NCBI RefSeq assembly: GCF_904849725.1 | Contig: NC_058519.1 | Coordinates: forward strand, 107,744,881 to 107,808,880 | DNA length: 64,000 nt | Reading direction: 5' to 3' | Source of the DNA: Hordeum vulgare subsp. vulgare | Lineage: Eukaryota; Streptophyta; Magnoliopsida; Poales; Poaceae | Part shown: one piece after another, positions 44,889-55,420 of the stretch | How the letters are laid out: each line of letters opens with the position of its first letter | Position numbering within the stretch: the stretch's first letter is position 1 | Translations under genes and position numbers: made by a program | Notes under the pieces: generated by a model | Seen by the model: only the letters and a program-made list of their open reading frames with translations | What the model was told of the DNA's origin: nothing | Database searches by the model: none

Positions 44889-45770
44889 ACTACCCCAAGC
44901 TTAGACCTTGCTTGTCCTCAAGCGAAAGCCGAGATCAATAAATATGCCCACATGTTTAGAGAGAGAGGTGTCGACAAAACAAGATACGAACATGCAAGCA
45001 TCATGATCATGATCAGAACAACAATACCATCATATCACAAAGTAAAGTATGGATCAAGAACCTCACCGAGAATTATCAACCGATAGCCTATAGTCACTGA
45101 AGCAATTGCAATTTATCACAACATCAGAAAGAGTCAAATAAGAGCTTGTAAAGCAAATCCACATACTCAATCATCTTTTCGTTCTCTACAATTGCTACAA
45201 CTCAAGTGGTACTCATGAGATCAATGTTTTAGCTGGACACAGAGAAAGATAGGGGCTTATAGTTTTGCCTCCCAACCATTTACCTCAAGGGTAATGTCAA
45301 CAATAATAATTCATGAATACTTACTTCCAAGTTGACATATGAATATAGATCTTTCCCAAGCATATGACGTTAGCAAAGATAAAGGCGAAATAGGGAATTG
45401 GTGAAGATCACCATGACTCTTTCAAGGGCAAAAAGTAAAGGTACAAGATAGGCCCTTCGCAGAGGGAAGCAGAGGTTGTCATGCGCTTTTGAGGTTTGGA
45501 TGTGTGTCCTCTTAGTGCGGAGGAAAGTCACTTTATATTGCCTTCTATGATAAAGAACTTTGTTATGCAGTCTGTCGCTTTTATGTCTTCCTCATCACAG
45601 GTTCGTGCAAAGCTTATTTTCCACACACTAATAGACCATACATATTAGGGAGCAATTTTTATTGCTTGCACCGATGACAACTTACTTGAGGGCTCTTATT
45701 CAATCCCATAGGTAGGTATGGTGGACTCTCATGGCAAAACTGGGTTGAAGGTTTGTGGATGCTCGATCTT
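43376..45770 (-). mobile_element. Athila-type element, 3' LTR plus 3' UTR (second copy)
   Basis: The LTR (43376-44888, TGATGACCC...GACGTATCA) belongs to the same family as 3247-4768. To its right, and therefore upstream on the minus strand, is the polypurine tract (minus: taagcttggggtagt) and about 880 bp of 3' UTR. No coding part is left. The right boundary near 45770 is estimated from where minisatellite-like sequence begins. Confidence 0.75.
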
Positions 45771-45774
45771 TTTT

Positions 45775-46195
45775 GTTTGGTTGTAAGTTGATACTCGTCA
45801 CACAACTTGGGCCTTGACTCTTATGACTTAGTTGTAAGTCGACCCTCAACATGCAACTGTCCCTTACCCATTTGCCTCAGTTTGCACGTGTGCCCTCGAT
45901 ATGTAACCGGACATGTCTCTATTGCAAGTGACCCCCCCCCCTACATGCAACTGGGTCCGACCATTTTTGTCCTTGTTGCAATCTACCCTCAACACACAAT
46001 TGGGGGCTGACCTTTTTTGTCCTAGTTACAAGTGCACCATCGACATGCAATTTTTTTCTTGTCTCTTTGACCCATTTGTAAGTGCACCCTCGACACACAA
46101 TTTTTCTTCATACCTTTTGACCCATTTGCAAGTCCACAACTAGACCTGCTCATTTTGTCCCGGTTACAAATCCACCTTTGACATGCAGATTTTCC
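45775..46195. repeat. Degenerate minisatellite, about 55 bp unit
   Basis: Seven or so units follow the pattern 'agttgcaagt.caccctcgacatgcaa', followed by a variable T-rich spacer ('ttttgtcctagttacaagt'). The reverse complement of its core resembles the array at 33.9-34.4 kb. Confidence 0.7.
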
Positions 46196-46640
46196 CAAAC
46201 CTTCCGTACAAATAACACACACGCACGCACGAAATAGGAAAGAAAGTGACAAAATAATAAACAACCACAATTATACGTACCAACCATCCAAGCGGTGATC
46301 TCTCTGTTCCCAGCTAGACACATAGGAAAACATCAAACCAGCTAGCATATGACTCAGGCCCATACAGATCGATAGCACGATCGGCTAGCAAACACTAGTG
46401 GAGATATGGCTAGCCACAACTTATGTTAGTGGCATGCCAATTTGAAGCGATTCCAGCACTATCATTTTAAATAGTACCATCATTGCCCAAATTGTTACGC
46501 CAGCTTAGTACATGTAGTGGTGGCATGGATACAAATTGGAAGGCCACCAAAGTATTGTCCCTGCTATGCTGACCAGTCGAAATTTATTATCGGCGTCAGA
46601 TATCCTCGCACATCGCACCTACATAACATAGTGCTAAAGT
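46196..46640. other. Low-copy-looking upstream sequence
   Basis: No transposon boundary or repeat is recognised. It lies directly upstream of a TATA box and a coding-like exon, so it may be a former promoter region. Confidence 0.4.
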
Positions 46641-46673
46641 TCACTGTTTGCAAACGCCAACACTAAATTTTGC

Positions 46674-46682
46674 CTATATAAG
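46674..46682 (+). promoter_or_regulatory. Candidate TATA box
   Basis: CTATATAAG lies about 80 bp upstream of an ATG at 46760. The spacing suits a plant promoter with a transcription start near 46705-46715. It is inferred from sequence only. Confidence 0.45.
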
Positions 46683-46759
46683 TGTTGGTACCCCCTTTTT
46701 CTCAAATACATTCACTTCCAATCCACAAAATTCTTCTCCTAAACTAGTTCCTCTTAGTT

Positions 46760-47066
46760 ATGGACCCCCATCGGAAAAGGGTGTCGAAATTTGGGACACC
46801 ATCGTCTTGGCCAAGTTCGAGTCTGGCCCTCTTGGCTACGCCATGAGCTCTCCACGACACATGCATTCGGCCCTATCCAGTGAATCATCCTGCTGCAGCT
46901 GCGTGACTTCGTTCGATCAGGTAGCTACGCCACTAGCATCGAAGATACAAGGAATCAAGCGAGGGCACATGTGCTACTTTGGGAATGTTGATGCCGTGTT
47001 GATAAGCATATGTCACACACAAAGAATCCAGAGCGAGAGTTCTACATCTGTGCCAACCGTGGAAAG
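46760..47066 (+). pseudogene. First exon of a GRF-type zinc-finger-like gene, frameshifted
   Basis: The ATG at 46760 (MDPHRKR) is out of frame with the longest reading (46648-47133), which contains EIWDTIVLAKFESGPLGYAM and RGHMCYFGNVDAVLIS. A further one-base shift near 47010 brings in SHTKNPEREFYICANRGK, which ends at a good donor (GTACGT at 47067). The pattern C-x-x-G...S-x-T-x-NP-x-R-x-FY-x-C matches the first half of a GRF zinc finger (a nucleic-acid-binding CHCC module). The second half would be in a later exon, not found here. Two frame changes indicate a pseudogene. The family assignment is moderate. Confidence 0.5.
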
Positions 47067-47433
47067 GTACGTATATGACAAAAAATACATCTCGATCAAT
47101 TTTCAGTTCATTTGCACAATTCAACTCATCTAGTGTCGCTCACATCAATATGTGTATATATTATGATTCGTAGAAAATAGGGGGAAACATTTCTTCACAT
47201 CCATATGGATTGATCTCGTCCAAAAGTATGCAAACTAGTTGCTCGACTACTCCATTCGACCACTAAGCCAACAGATAGATGAGATGCAACTGAAGAACGA
47301 TGTGATGTAAGACCAAATAAAAATATTCACTTTTAGCTGGTTCCATGCTTGGCCTATTTCTCCCAGCTAGATCGATGGCAACTTTTCTTCTCGTGGGAGT
47401 CATCACAATAATGATGTACTTAGTCTAGATCTA
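47067..47433. other. Downstream sequence up to the Copia insertion
   Basis: It starts with the presumed intron of the GRF-like gene. No other feature is seen. The same locus continues at 53811 after the Copia element. Confidence 0.35.
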
Positions 47434-47438
47434 GTAGA

Positions 47439-48424
47439 TGCTGGAATTTTGTCTACTTTTGGGCCAGCCCAATATATAATTTTGGAAAATCCTAATAAAT
47501 CCTAGAGGCCCACGCAGCTCATTCGTGCAAAGCAAGAGGTGGAAAAGTTTAGTCCCACATTGCTAGTTTAGTGAGAGTTGGATCTCCTTATAAGGGAGGA
47601 TGTTTCCACACATGTATGAGCTTGAGAATAAGAGAGACATACATGCGAGCTCCTCCTCCGCCGCCGCTCGCCTCGTCATGACGCACCGCGGGTTGCAGGA
47701 ATGAGCCGAGACGGACTAAATTTTTTCCACGCATGACTGGTATACGAAAGGTCACTCGGAAGATGAACGTTTAGTTGTAGTGGACATTGAACACGAACGC
47801 TGCACCCCACAGTTGTTGTCTGTTCATTTCGTCTCCCTCATTCTCTTTGCCTCCCGTCGCTCGCCTCTCGCCTCCTTCTCTTGCGCCTATAAAAGGGGGG
47901 TCGCTCCTCACGAGAGATACGCATCAGAACTTCCTCTCGCCACCGGTTCCATTCTCTATGCTACTGCTACGTTCTTCCCCATCCCGACTTGGGGCATGCA
48001 CCGTAGGTCGGGACATTAGGCCTCCGAAACTCCGTCTCTTTGGGTCCTGTACGGGAGAAGGGTGATAAGGTTTTTTGGGGATCGCTCCGTGTGACTATTG
48101 GCTTTCATCACGGACACTGACGACCTCTTCCCGGACGACGACTTCTTCCCTGAGGTCGACCACCTCTTCGACAACATGTCCAACGACAACTCCAACACCA
48201 CTGATGTTGCGGCTTTAACTCAGTACATTCTCGTTTGAGTTCATGCCTCAACTTCTTGTTGTAGTTTCTTTTCTAGATATGTTTCGTTCCTGTTTATCTG
48301 TTCAAATGCAACTACCATATTTTCTCTATAATTGCATGGCTTATCATATGTTTACTATGGTAGTCGTGGTTTATCTATTATTTCTACTACTAAAACACTT
48401 GATAAATCGCTCATATTTTCAATA
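47439..48424 (+). repeat. 5' LTR of Copia element
   Basis: 986 bp, start TGCTGGAATTTTGTC, end TTTTCAATA. A TATA box (TATAAAA, 47888-47894) is present. The LTR transcript region encodes short in-frame acidic stretches (47770-48240) that are probably not genes. Confidence 0.88.
47888..47894 (+). promoter_or_regulatory. TATA box of Copia LTR
   Basis: TATAAAA in the 5' LTR. The equivalent in the 3' LTR is TATATAAG at 53282-53289. Confidence 0.6.
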
Positions 48425-48476
48425 ATCCAAAAATCTTATTATAGGCAATTTACCCCGAGTAATTTTGCTGCTTCCA

Positions 48477-49385
48477 TGAGACCTCCTATGTTTGAGGGGT
48501 ATCCACTATAGGAGGTGGCGCGTGAGAGTCGTTCTATGGTTCCGAACCATGAGCTGCTATGACGCCACTCTTGGCAAACCTGAAGGAGATCATGATGCTC
48601 AACAGAAACAAGCTTTTCATAAAATGGATACCTTGTTTAAGGCTGCTCTCTTGAGTGTTCTTGGTGAGAACATAGTTGATGCTTATGCATCAATTAATAA
48701 TGGAAAAGATATGTGGGATGCACTCGAGGACAAGTTTTGGGTCTCGGATGCTGGCACTCAGTTATACATCATGGAACAATTCTATGACTACAGGATGACT
48801 GAAGAGCGCTCCGTGGTTGAGCAAGCTCACGAGATACAGACATTTGCTAGAGAACTTGAGCACTTCAATTGCATGCTACCGGACAAGTTTGTTGCCAAAG
48901 GCATCATCACTAAACTTCCTCCTTCATGGAGGAACTTTGCTACCTTACTGAAGCATAACATGCAGGAGTTTTCCATTCTGGGTCTCATTGGTACTCTTGA
49001 TGTCGAAGAAAAGGCGAGAGCAAAAGACACACATGATCGAGGTATTGAGGGAGGATCTAGTGCCAATCTAGTACAGAAGAAAAACTTCCAAGCCCGCAAT
49101 TTCAAGAACAAGGGAAAGTTTGATGGTAAGGGAAAGTTCGATGGGAAGAACAAGGTTGTACAACACACCAACTTCAAGAAGAAGAATGACAAGAAAAAGG
49201 TGTTTGTCATGTGTACGGAGATCCTGATCATTGGGCACCTAGCTGCCCTAACCGTTATGACAAGCGTCAACATGGGAAAGGTGGCAAGACCACTAATGTT
49301 GTCATTGCTAACAATGACGTGGAGGATCTTGGGTATGGTATATTTCCCACTATCCTTTCAGTATATCATTTTCCTGATTGGTTGA
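48477..49385 (+). pseudogene. Copia gag
   Basis: The likely start is ATG 48477 (MRPPMFEGYPL), followed by an early stop. The main open frame is 48492-49385. It shows the Copia gag fold (AFHKMDTLFKAALLSVLGEN, DMWDALEDKF, LYIMEQFYDYRMTEERSVVE, LPPSWRNFATLLKH), then a basic region rich in Lys, Asn and Gly. The CCHC zinc knuckle (HWAPSCPN) is in a different frame from about 49205, so a frameshift breaks gag there. Confidence 0.85.
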
Positions 49386-49651
49386 TTGACACGGGTGCTA
49401 ATGTGCATGTATGCGGTGAAATTTTCATGTTTTCATCTTATCAAACCGTAGAGACTTCCACCGTGCTGATGGACAACGGTTCAAGTGCTTCTGTTCGTGG
49501 TGTTGGCACGGTTGATCTAAAGTTTACTTCGGGGAAGGTCGTGTGGCTGAAGAATGTGCATTATGTCCCCTCCGCCAATAAAAATCTTGTTAGGGATATA
49601 TTCTGTGTAGAGATGGCTACAAGCTTGTCTTTGAGTCGAATAAATTTGTAA
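49211..49651 (+). pseudogene. Copia zinc knuckle and protease
   Basis: It begins with the end of the zinc knuckle. The aspartic protease follows, with the intact motif WLIDTGANVHVCG (Asp codon at 49387). GVGTVDLKFTSGK and NVHYVPSANKNLV follow. The frame is lost at 49651 before the GAG-pre-integrase zone (49652-49880), which has stops including TAA at 49873. Confidence 0.85.
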
Positions 49652-49881
49652 CATCCAAGTATGGAACTTTTGTTGGTAAAGGCTATGAGTTAGGAGGCCT
49701 ATTCCGTTTATCATTGGCAGATGTTTGCAATAAAGTTCTTAATCATGTCTGCAACAATAGTGAATCAAATGTGTGGCATTCACGTCTCTATCATGTTAAT
49801 TTTGGTTTCATATTGCGACTAGCCAAATTGAACTTAATCCCTAGTTTCACCACTGTCAAAGGATCTAAGTGTTAAGGTTTT

Positions 49882-50346
49882 GTGCAAGCCAAACAACCTC
49901 ATAAGTATCACACGACTGCCGAAACGAGAAATCTTGCACCACTAGAGCTCATACATTCAGATCTATGTGAAATAAATGGTATTTCAACAAAAGGTGGAAA
50001 GAAATATTTCATGACGTTAATTGATGACTCCACTAGATACTGCCAAGTGTATCTTCTGGAATCTAAGGATGAAGCTTTGAACTATTTCAAGATCTATAAA
50101 GTTGAAGCGAAAAACCAACTTGATCGAAAGATCAAGAGGCTTAGGTCCGATCGTGGTGGAGAGTATTTCTCAAATGAATTTGATTCCTTCTGTGCGGAAC
50201 ATGCTATAATCCATGAGAGGACGCCTCCCTATTCACCTCAGTCAAATGGGGTAGACGAAAGAAAGAACCGTACTGTAACTGATTTGGTTAACGCCATGTT
50301 AGACACGTCGGGTCTCTCCAAGGCATGGTGGGGGAGGCGATATTGA
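49882..50346 (+). pseudogene. Copia integrase core
   Basis: The catalytic triad is visible: D27 (LIHSDLCE), D90 (LRSDRGGEY) and E126 (NGVDERKNR), with D,D35E spacing. YFMTLIDDSTRYCQVYLL and ERTPPYSPQSNG are typical of Copia. Frameshifts at 50340-50460 separate it from the RT ORF. The C-terminal integrase piece (KRKLGPKTVDCVFLGYA) begins the next ORF. Confidence 0.9.
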
Positions 50347-50456
50347 CTACATGTCATGTCCTAAACCGAGTTCCCACAAAGAACAAAGAGATAACTCCAT
50401 TCGAGGAATGGGACAAGAAAAGGTTAAAACTCTCTTATCTACGAACATGAGGTTGT

Positions 50457-52079
50457 TTGGCGAAAGTCAATGTGCCGATTCCGAAGAAGCGCAAGCTAGG
50501 ACCAAAAACTGTGGATTGTGTTTTCCTGGGATATGCTTTTCATAGCATTGGATATAGATTCTTGGTAGTAAAATCTGAGGTACCTGACATGCATGTCGGT
50601 AGAATCATGGAGTCGAATGATGCGACTTTCTTCGAATATATATTTACCATGAAGGATATCCCCACCTCATCTAATCAGGAGATGCCTAAGTCATCAAATC
50701 ATGAATTAGTTACAATTGTTGAACCTACCATTTTGCTGGAAAACTTTGAAAATTATGTGGAGGAGAACAATGCTATTCATACCAGGGGCAAGAGACAGAG
50801 TACTGCAAAATCCTTTGGTGATGATTTTCTTGTGTATCTCATAGATAACACTCCGAGTTCTATTTCAGAGGCCTATGCGTCTGAAGATGTTGACTACTGG
50901 AAGGAAGTGGTCCATAGTGAGATGGATCCCATCTTGGCAAATGAAACTTGGGAGGTAACTGATCGTCCTTATGGGTGTAAACCTATAGGATGCAAATGGG
51001 TATTCAAGAAGAAACTTAGGCCTGATGGTACTATCGAGAAATACAAGGCATGGCTCGTGGCTAAGGGTTATACCCAAAAGGAAGGTGAAGACTTCTTTGA
51101 TACTTTCTCACCTGTGGCTCGACTGACCACTATTCGAGTACTACTTCCACTAGTTGCCTCACATGGTCTTCTCGTTCATCAAATGGATGTTGAGACTGCT
51201 TTCCTAAATGGAGAGTTGGATGAGGAAACTTACATGGAGCAACCAGATGGGTTTGTAGTAGATGGACAGGAAGGAAAAGTGTGCAAGTTTCTGAAGTCTT
51301 TATATGGACTTAAGCAAGCACCCAAGCAGTGGCATGAGAATTTTGAAAGAACTTTAATAGTTGCAGGCTTTGTTGTAAACGAAGCTGATAAATGTGTGTA
51401 CTATCACCATGGTGGGGGCGAGGGAGTTATCCTTTGCTTGTATATTGATGACATACTGATTTTTGGAACAAATTTGATTGTTATTAAGGAGGTCAAGGAT
51501 ATTCTATCACACTGTTTTGAGATGAAGGATTTAGGAGTGGGTTATGTCATTCTGAACATCAAGTTGTTGAGAGACGATGATGGTGGGATTACATTGCTTC
51601 AATCTCACTATGTGGAAAAGATCTTGAGTCGCTTTGGATATAGTGACTGCAAGCCCTCTCCAACACCATATGATGCCAACGTGCTTCTTAGAAAGAATCG
51701 AAGAATTGCTAGAGACAAATTGAAATATTCTCAGATTATTGGCTCGCTTGTGTACTTAGCCAGTGCTACAAGACCTGACATCTCTTTAGTTGTTAGCAAA
51801 CTGAGTCGGTTTGTCTCAAAACCAGGAGATGTGCATTGGAAAGCTCTAGAGAGAGTTTTGCGTTATTTGAAAGGCATTGAAAATTCTGGAATTCACTATA
51901 GTGGACACCCAAAGGTGCTTGAACGATATAGTAATTCAAACTGGATCTCTGATGCTAATGAGATAAAGGCCACGAGCGGACATGTATTCATTCATGGAGG
52001 TGGCGCTGTTTCATTCAACAATGGAAGCAAAACTCACAGCTACGGTCGAAGTGGATTGGCTTCGCCTGCTCTTGAATGA
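50457..52079 (+). CDS. Copia reverse transcriptase and RNase H N-terminus
   Basis: 540 open codons. The end of integrase (residues 1-50) and a linker are followed by RT: WVFKKKLRPDGTIEKYKA, the palm Asp in MDVETAFLNGELDE, SLYGLKQAPKQW, the YIDD catalytic box at residues 329-332 (LYIDDILIFG) and PTPYDANVLLRKN. RNase H starts near residue 470 (HYSGHPKVLERYSNSNWISD), where the usual first Asp (YSD) is Asn. The frame ends at 52079; the rest of RNase H is in another frame. RT itself appears complete. Confidence 0.9.
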   Translation: MAKVNVPIPKKRKLGPKTVDCVFLGYAFHSIGYRFLVVKSEVPDMHVGRIMESNDATFFEYIFTMKDIPTSSNQEMPKSSNHELVTIVEPTILLENFENYVEENNAIHTRGKRQSTAKSFGDDFLVYLIDNTPSSISEAYASEDVDYWKEVVHSEMDPILANETWEVTDRPYGCKPIGCKWVFKKKLRPDGTIEKYKAWLVAKGYTQKEGEDFFDTFSPVARLTTIRVLLPLVASHGLLVHQMDVETAFLNGELDEETYMEQPDGFVVDGQEGKVCKFLKSLYGLKQAPKQWHENFERTLIVAGFVVNEADKCVYYHHGGGEGVILCLYIDDILIFGTNLIVIKEVKDILSHCFEMKDLGVGYVILNIKLLRDDDGGITLLQSHYVEKILSRFGYSDCKPSPTPYDANVLLRKNRRIARDKLKYSQIIGSLVYLASATRPDISLVVSKLSRFVSKPGDVHWKALERVLRYLKGIENSGIHYSGHPKVLERYSNSNWISDANEIKATSGHVFIHGGGAVSFNNGSKTHSYGRSGLASPALE

Positions 52080-52353
52080 CTTGTCGGTTGTTGAGAAACC
52101 TGTGTCGGGTATCCTTATGAACTGCGACAATCAAACTGTAATCACAAAAGTGAGCAGCTCAAAGGATAACATGAAGTCATCAAGACATGTTGAGAGAAGG
52201 TTAAAATCTGTCAGGAAAATGAGAAACTCCAGAGTTATTGCATTGGATTATATCCAAACATCTAAAAATCTGCCAGATCCTTTTACTAAGGGTCAATCAC
52301 GTAATGTGATAGATAATGCATTGAGGGAGATGGGTATGAGACCCACAATATGA
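51982..52353 (+). pseudogene. Copia RNase H C-terminal part
   Basis: Read in a second frame: FHSTMEAKLTA (catalytic Glu region), ILMNCDNQTVITK (catalytic Asp), SSRHVERRLKSVR and LPDPFTKGQ (last acidic site). It overlaps the previous ORF by 98 bp, which marks the frameshift. It ends with TGA at 52351. Confidence 0.85.
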
Positions 52354-52828
52354 GTTGTTCATAGTGGTAACCTATTTTTGTGATCGGAGTTCTCGTGAAT
52401 TAGATGTGGAAGACAAGTTGTTGGTCAACTGAGAGGAAAGTATCCTTATCATTGATAATAGCACTCCATGAACATGCAATGCTTTCCTGTAGAACATCTT
52501 TTGAAGAAGACACCTATATGAGTCTGATTGTTAACGTCGCAATCTATGAGAGTAGGGTGCTCTCTGGTAAACTCATGAAAGGTCTCGGAGTATGACGCAT
52601 AAGCTCCACCTGTGGGGAAGTCCCATGGTAGCCTAGCATTGGTCAAGGCTCTGTGTGAAGCTAGATACGCAAAAAACTTGCAGTTCAAGGTCTAGTCCAC
52701 TGTTCAAGTTTCTTACTAGTGTAGCATAGAGTTCTAGGTGGAAGTTCAACTTAACATTCTCCAATGCAGTATCGGTATATAAAACAGTGTTTTGGAACCA
52801 AAGGCAAATTTTCTGTACCTCTTGGATC

Positions 52829-52839
52829 TGGTGGGGGGT
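52829..52839 (+). other. Polypurine tract of Copia element
   Basis: GGTGGGGGGT directly abuts the 3' LTR and would prime plus-strand DNA synthesis. Confidence 0.8.
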
Positions 52840-53805
52840 TGCTGGAATTTTATCTACTTTTGGGCCAGCCCAATATATAATTTCAGACATTCCTAATAAA
52901 TCCTAGAGGCCCACGCAGCCCATTCGTGCAAGGCAAGAGGTGAGTCCCACATTGCTAGTTTAGTGGGACTTGGACCTCCTAATAAGGGAGGATGTTTCCA
53001 CACATGTATGAGCTTGAGAACAAGAGAGACATACACGCGCGCTCCTCCTCCGCCGCCCGCCTCGCCTCGTCACAACGCGCCGCGGGTTTCAGCAATGAGC
53101 TGAGCCGAACTAAATTTTTGCCACACACGACTGGTATATGAAAGGTCACTTGGAAGTTGAATGTTTTGCTGTAGTGGACATTGAACACGAACGTTGCACC
53201 CTTCGGCTGCTGTCTTTTCGTTTCGTCTCCCTCATTCTCTTCGGCTCCCGTCGCTGGCCTCTCACCTCCTTCTCTTGTGCCTATATAAGGGAGGTCGCTC
53301 CTCTCGAGAGATACGCATCACAACTTCCTCTCACCACCGGTTCCATTCTCTGTGTTGTTGCTACGTTCTTCCCCATCCCGACTTGAGGCGTGCATCATAG
53401 GTCGGGACAATAGGCCTCTGAAACTCCGTCTCTTTGGGTCATGAATGGAAGAAGGGCGACAAGGTTTTTAGGGAGTGCTCCGTGCGACTACTGTCTTTCA
53501 TCACGGACACCGACGACTTCTTCCCTGACGTCGATCACCTCTTCGACAACATGTCCAATGACAACTCCAACACCAGTGCTGCTGCAACTCAGTACGTTCT
53601 CGTATTCTTCTTCTTTGAGTTCATGCCTCAACTTATTGTTGTAGTTTCTTTTCTAGATATGTTCTGTTCATGTTCATCTGTTCAAATGCAACTACCATAT
53701 TTTCTCTATAATTGCATGGCTTATCATATGTTTACTATGGTAGTCGTGGTTTATCTATTATTTCTGCTACTAAAAGCACTTGGTAAATCGCTCATATTTT
53801 CAATA
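52840..53805 (+). repeat. 3' LTR of Copia element
   Basis: 966 bp, aligned end to end with the 5' LTR. Confidence 0.88.
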
Positions 53806-53810
53806 GTAGA

Positions 53811-54110
53811 TGGTAGTAAATTATAATTGTTATTGTTTATTATTCTTTTGTAATGTATGTAAGCAGGCTAGATTAATTAATAAAATCTATATTGTTCCCA
53901 TATATATGTATCATCTTTTAAACTTTTATTTTAATTAGTATGTATATATATATATATATATATATATAATTTACTACTATCTACAATAATTGAAAATAAA
54001 TAATCATTATTAATGAAATAAATAATGTAATAAATAATGTAATAAACGTATATACAACTACAAAATAATGTGTACAAAAAATAAATAAACTTAGTTAAAA
54101 GTACATAGCA
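53811..54110. other. AT-rich flank with (TA)n
   Basis: It continues the locus interrupted by the Copia element. A (TA)13 run is at 53943-53968. 'aaataaataatgtaat' is repeated near 54000-54050. No gene. Confidence 0.5.
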
Positions 54111-54112
54111 AT

Positions 54113-55365
54113 GGTGTTAGACACATGGGTCAACGCGAGCAAACACACATACACACACATATGTATCAATTGCCCACCCCAAATCTATCCCCTCCCCCAA
54201 ATCGATCCCAACCCGCCGCCGCCATCGCATACGACCAGGCCCTCGCCTGCCGTCTCTGTCTCCCACTCCACAGCACCACCGTCTCCATCGTGATTGTCTC
54301 CGTCTCCACCTCCACCGTCGTCATTGCCATCTCCGCGCCTCCACCGCCGACGACTCTGTCTCTGCCTCCCTTTATCTCCGTTCCTGTATTCCTTGTTACC
54401 ACCCCATCGCCGCGGTCTCCACCACCCATCATCTCCGCCATCGTCTTCCATGTCGACGCCCCTTTGTCGTGGCCTCCGCCTCCACTGCCAGCCCATCGTC
54501 TATGTCGTCGGTGAGTTTTAGTGTGGTTGTAGTGTACAATTGCTAGTGTAAATGTATTGTAAAATTGTACGGTAATTATTGTACAAAATTTGTAGTGACA
54601 TTATCGTATATAAGATTTTATTCTAATTGAAGTGTAGAATTTACTATCGTTGTAATGTAAGATTGTAGTGTAGTTGTAGTGTAAGATTGTAGTATAAATT
54701 TTTAGGGTAATTGTATTGTCACATTTTAGTGTAGTTGTAGTGCAGATTTTTAGGATGATTGTAGTGAAGATTTTAGTGTAGTTGTAGTGCATAAGCTTTT
54801 ATTCTATTTTTGTAGTGTAGAATTTATAGTGTAATTGTAGTGTAGCTGTAATGTAAGAATGTAGTGTATTTGTACTGCAAGATTCTAGCGTACGTTTAAT
54901 TACATTGTCTAGATTGTATATATATAGGTGTTACACAGGTACATTCAGATGGCTTCAAAGTTTCTTGGTGTGTGATAGAAGGCGAATAAGTGCTATGCAA
55001 CCATGAGGAAGGACAATGTCATCCACGAGTTTGGGCACTCGGACACCCCAAAGTTAGCGGCGAGCGCCTAGGATGCAAAGGCGGTTGAGTATCATAAGGA
55101 AGATATGATTCTTAACATCCCTGATTTTTGTTAGTAGTGAAGTTCCTCCGTTGGAAAACATAAGGATATGCGCTAGGGTTGAGGAGAAGGGGAACCTCCA
55201 GGCCGAGCAACAGTTGTTTGACCCATTAGTGATGGAGCTTGCGATAGATCAAAAACTCGTAGAGACAAAAAATATGGTGATCCTTCAGTATGCAACAAGG
55301 AAGAGCACAGAGGAGGAGCCCATAGATTAGGATAATCTCACTGTAGAGGAGGAGGAGGAGGAGTA
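54113..55365 (+). pseudogene. Possible split gene of unknown family, degenerate
   Basis: A C-rich stretch (54125-54510) is open in more than one frame and ends at a good donor (GTCG|GTGAGT, 54511). An intron-like region of TGTAGTGTA repeats follows, then an acceptor (TTACACAG, 54938) and an ATG at 54949 (MASKFLGV). After that the frame has stops (54973 on), although stretches such as MRKDNVIHEFGHSDTPKLAA and EEEEE before 55365 look coding-like. I do not recognise a family. It could equally be part of an undescribed transposon. Confidence 0.3.
54515..54905 (+). repeat. TGTAGTGTA-type degenerate short repeat
   Basis: More than a dozen irregular copies of 'ttgtagtgta(a)gattgtagtgta' with units of about 10-22 bp. 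They fill the putative intron. Confidence 0.7.
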
Positions 55366-55420
55366 AGTTCAACCACTACAGCATCGTCAAAGGTCCACCA
55401 GGGACGACCATGAGGCCAGC

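Larger units (their letters stand above)
47439..53805 (+). mobile_element. Copia LTR retrotransposon, full length
   Basis: The LTRs (47439-48424, 52840-53805) are flanked by the target duplication GTAGA (47434-47438, 53806-53810; the match extends to TAGTAGA). Order: gag, protease, integrase, RT, RNase H, which is the Copia order. The polypurine tract GGTGGGGGG precedes the right LTR. The LTRs differ by several percent (about 12 in the first 150 bp), so the insertion is old. Frameshifts in gag-pol agree with this. Confidence 0.93.

Noticed and set aside
47780..48065. Small ORFs after the TATA box of the Copia LTR
   Set aside because: They recur with frame differences in the other LTR (53138-53400), so they are untranslated leader rather than genes.
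54125..54514. 129-aa Ser/Pro/Thr-rich protein
   Set aside because: Low-complexity sequence open in three frames. Kept only as part of a doubtful split gene.
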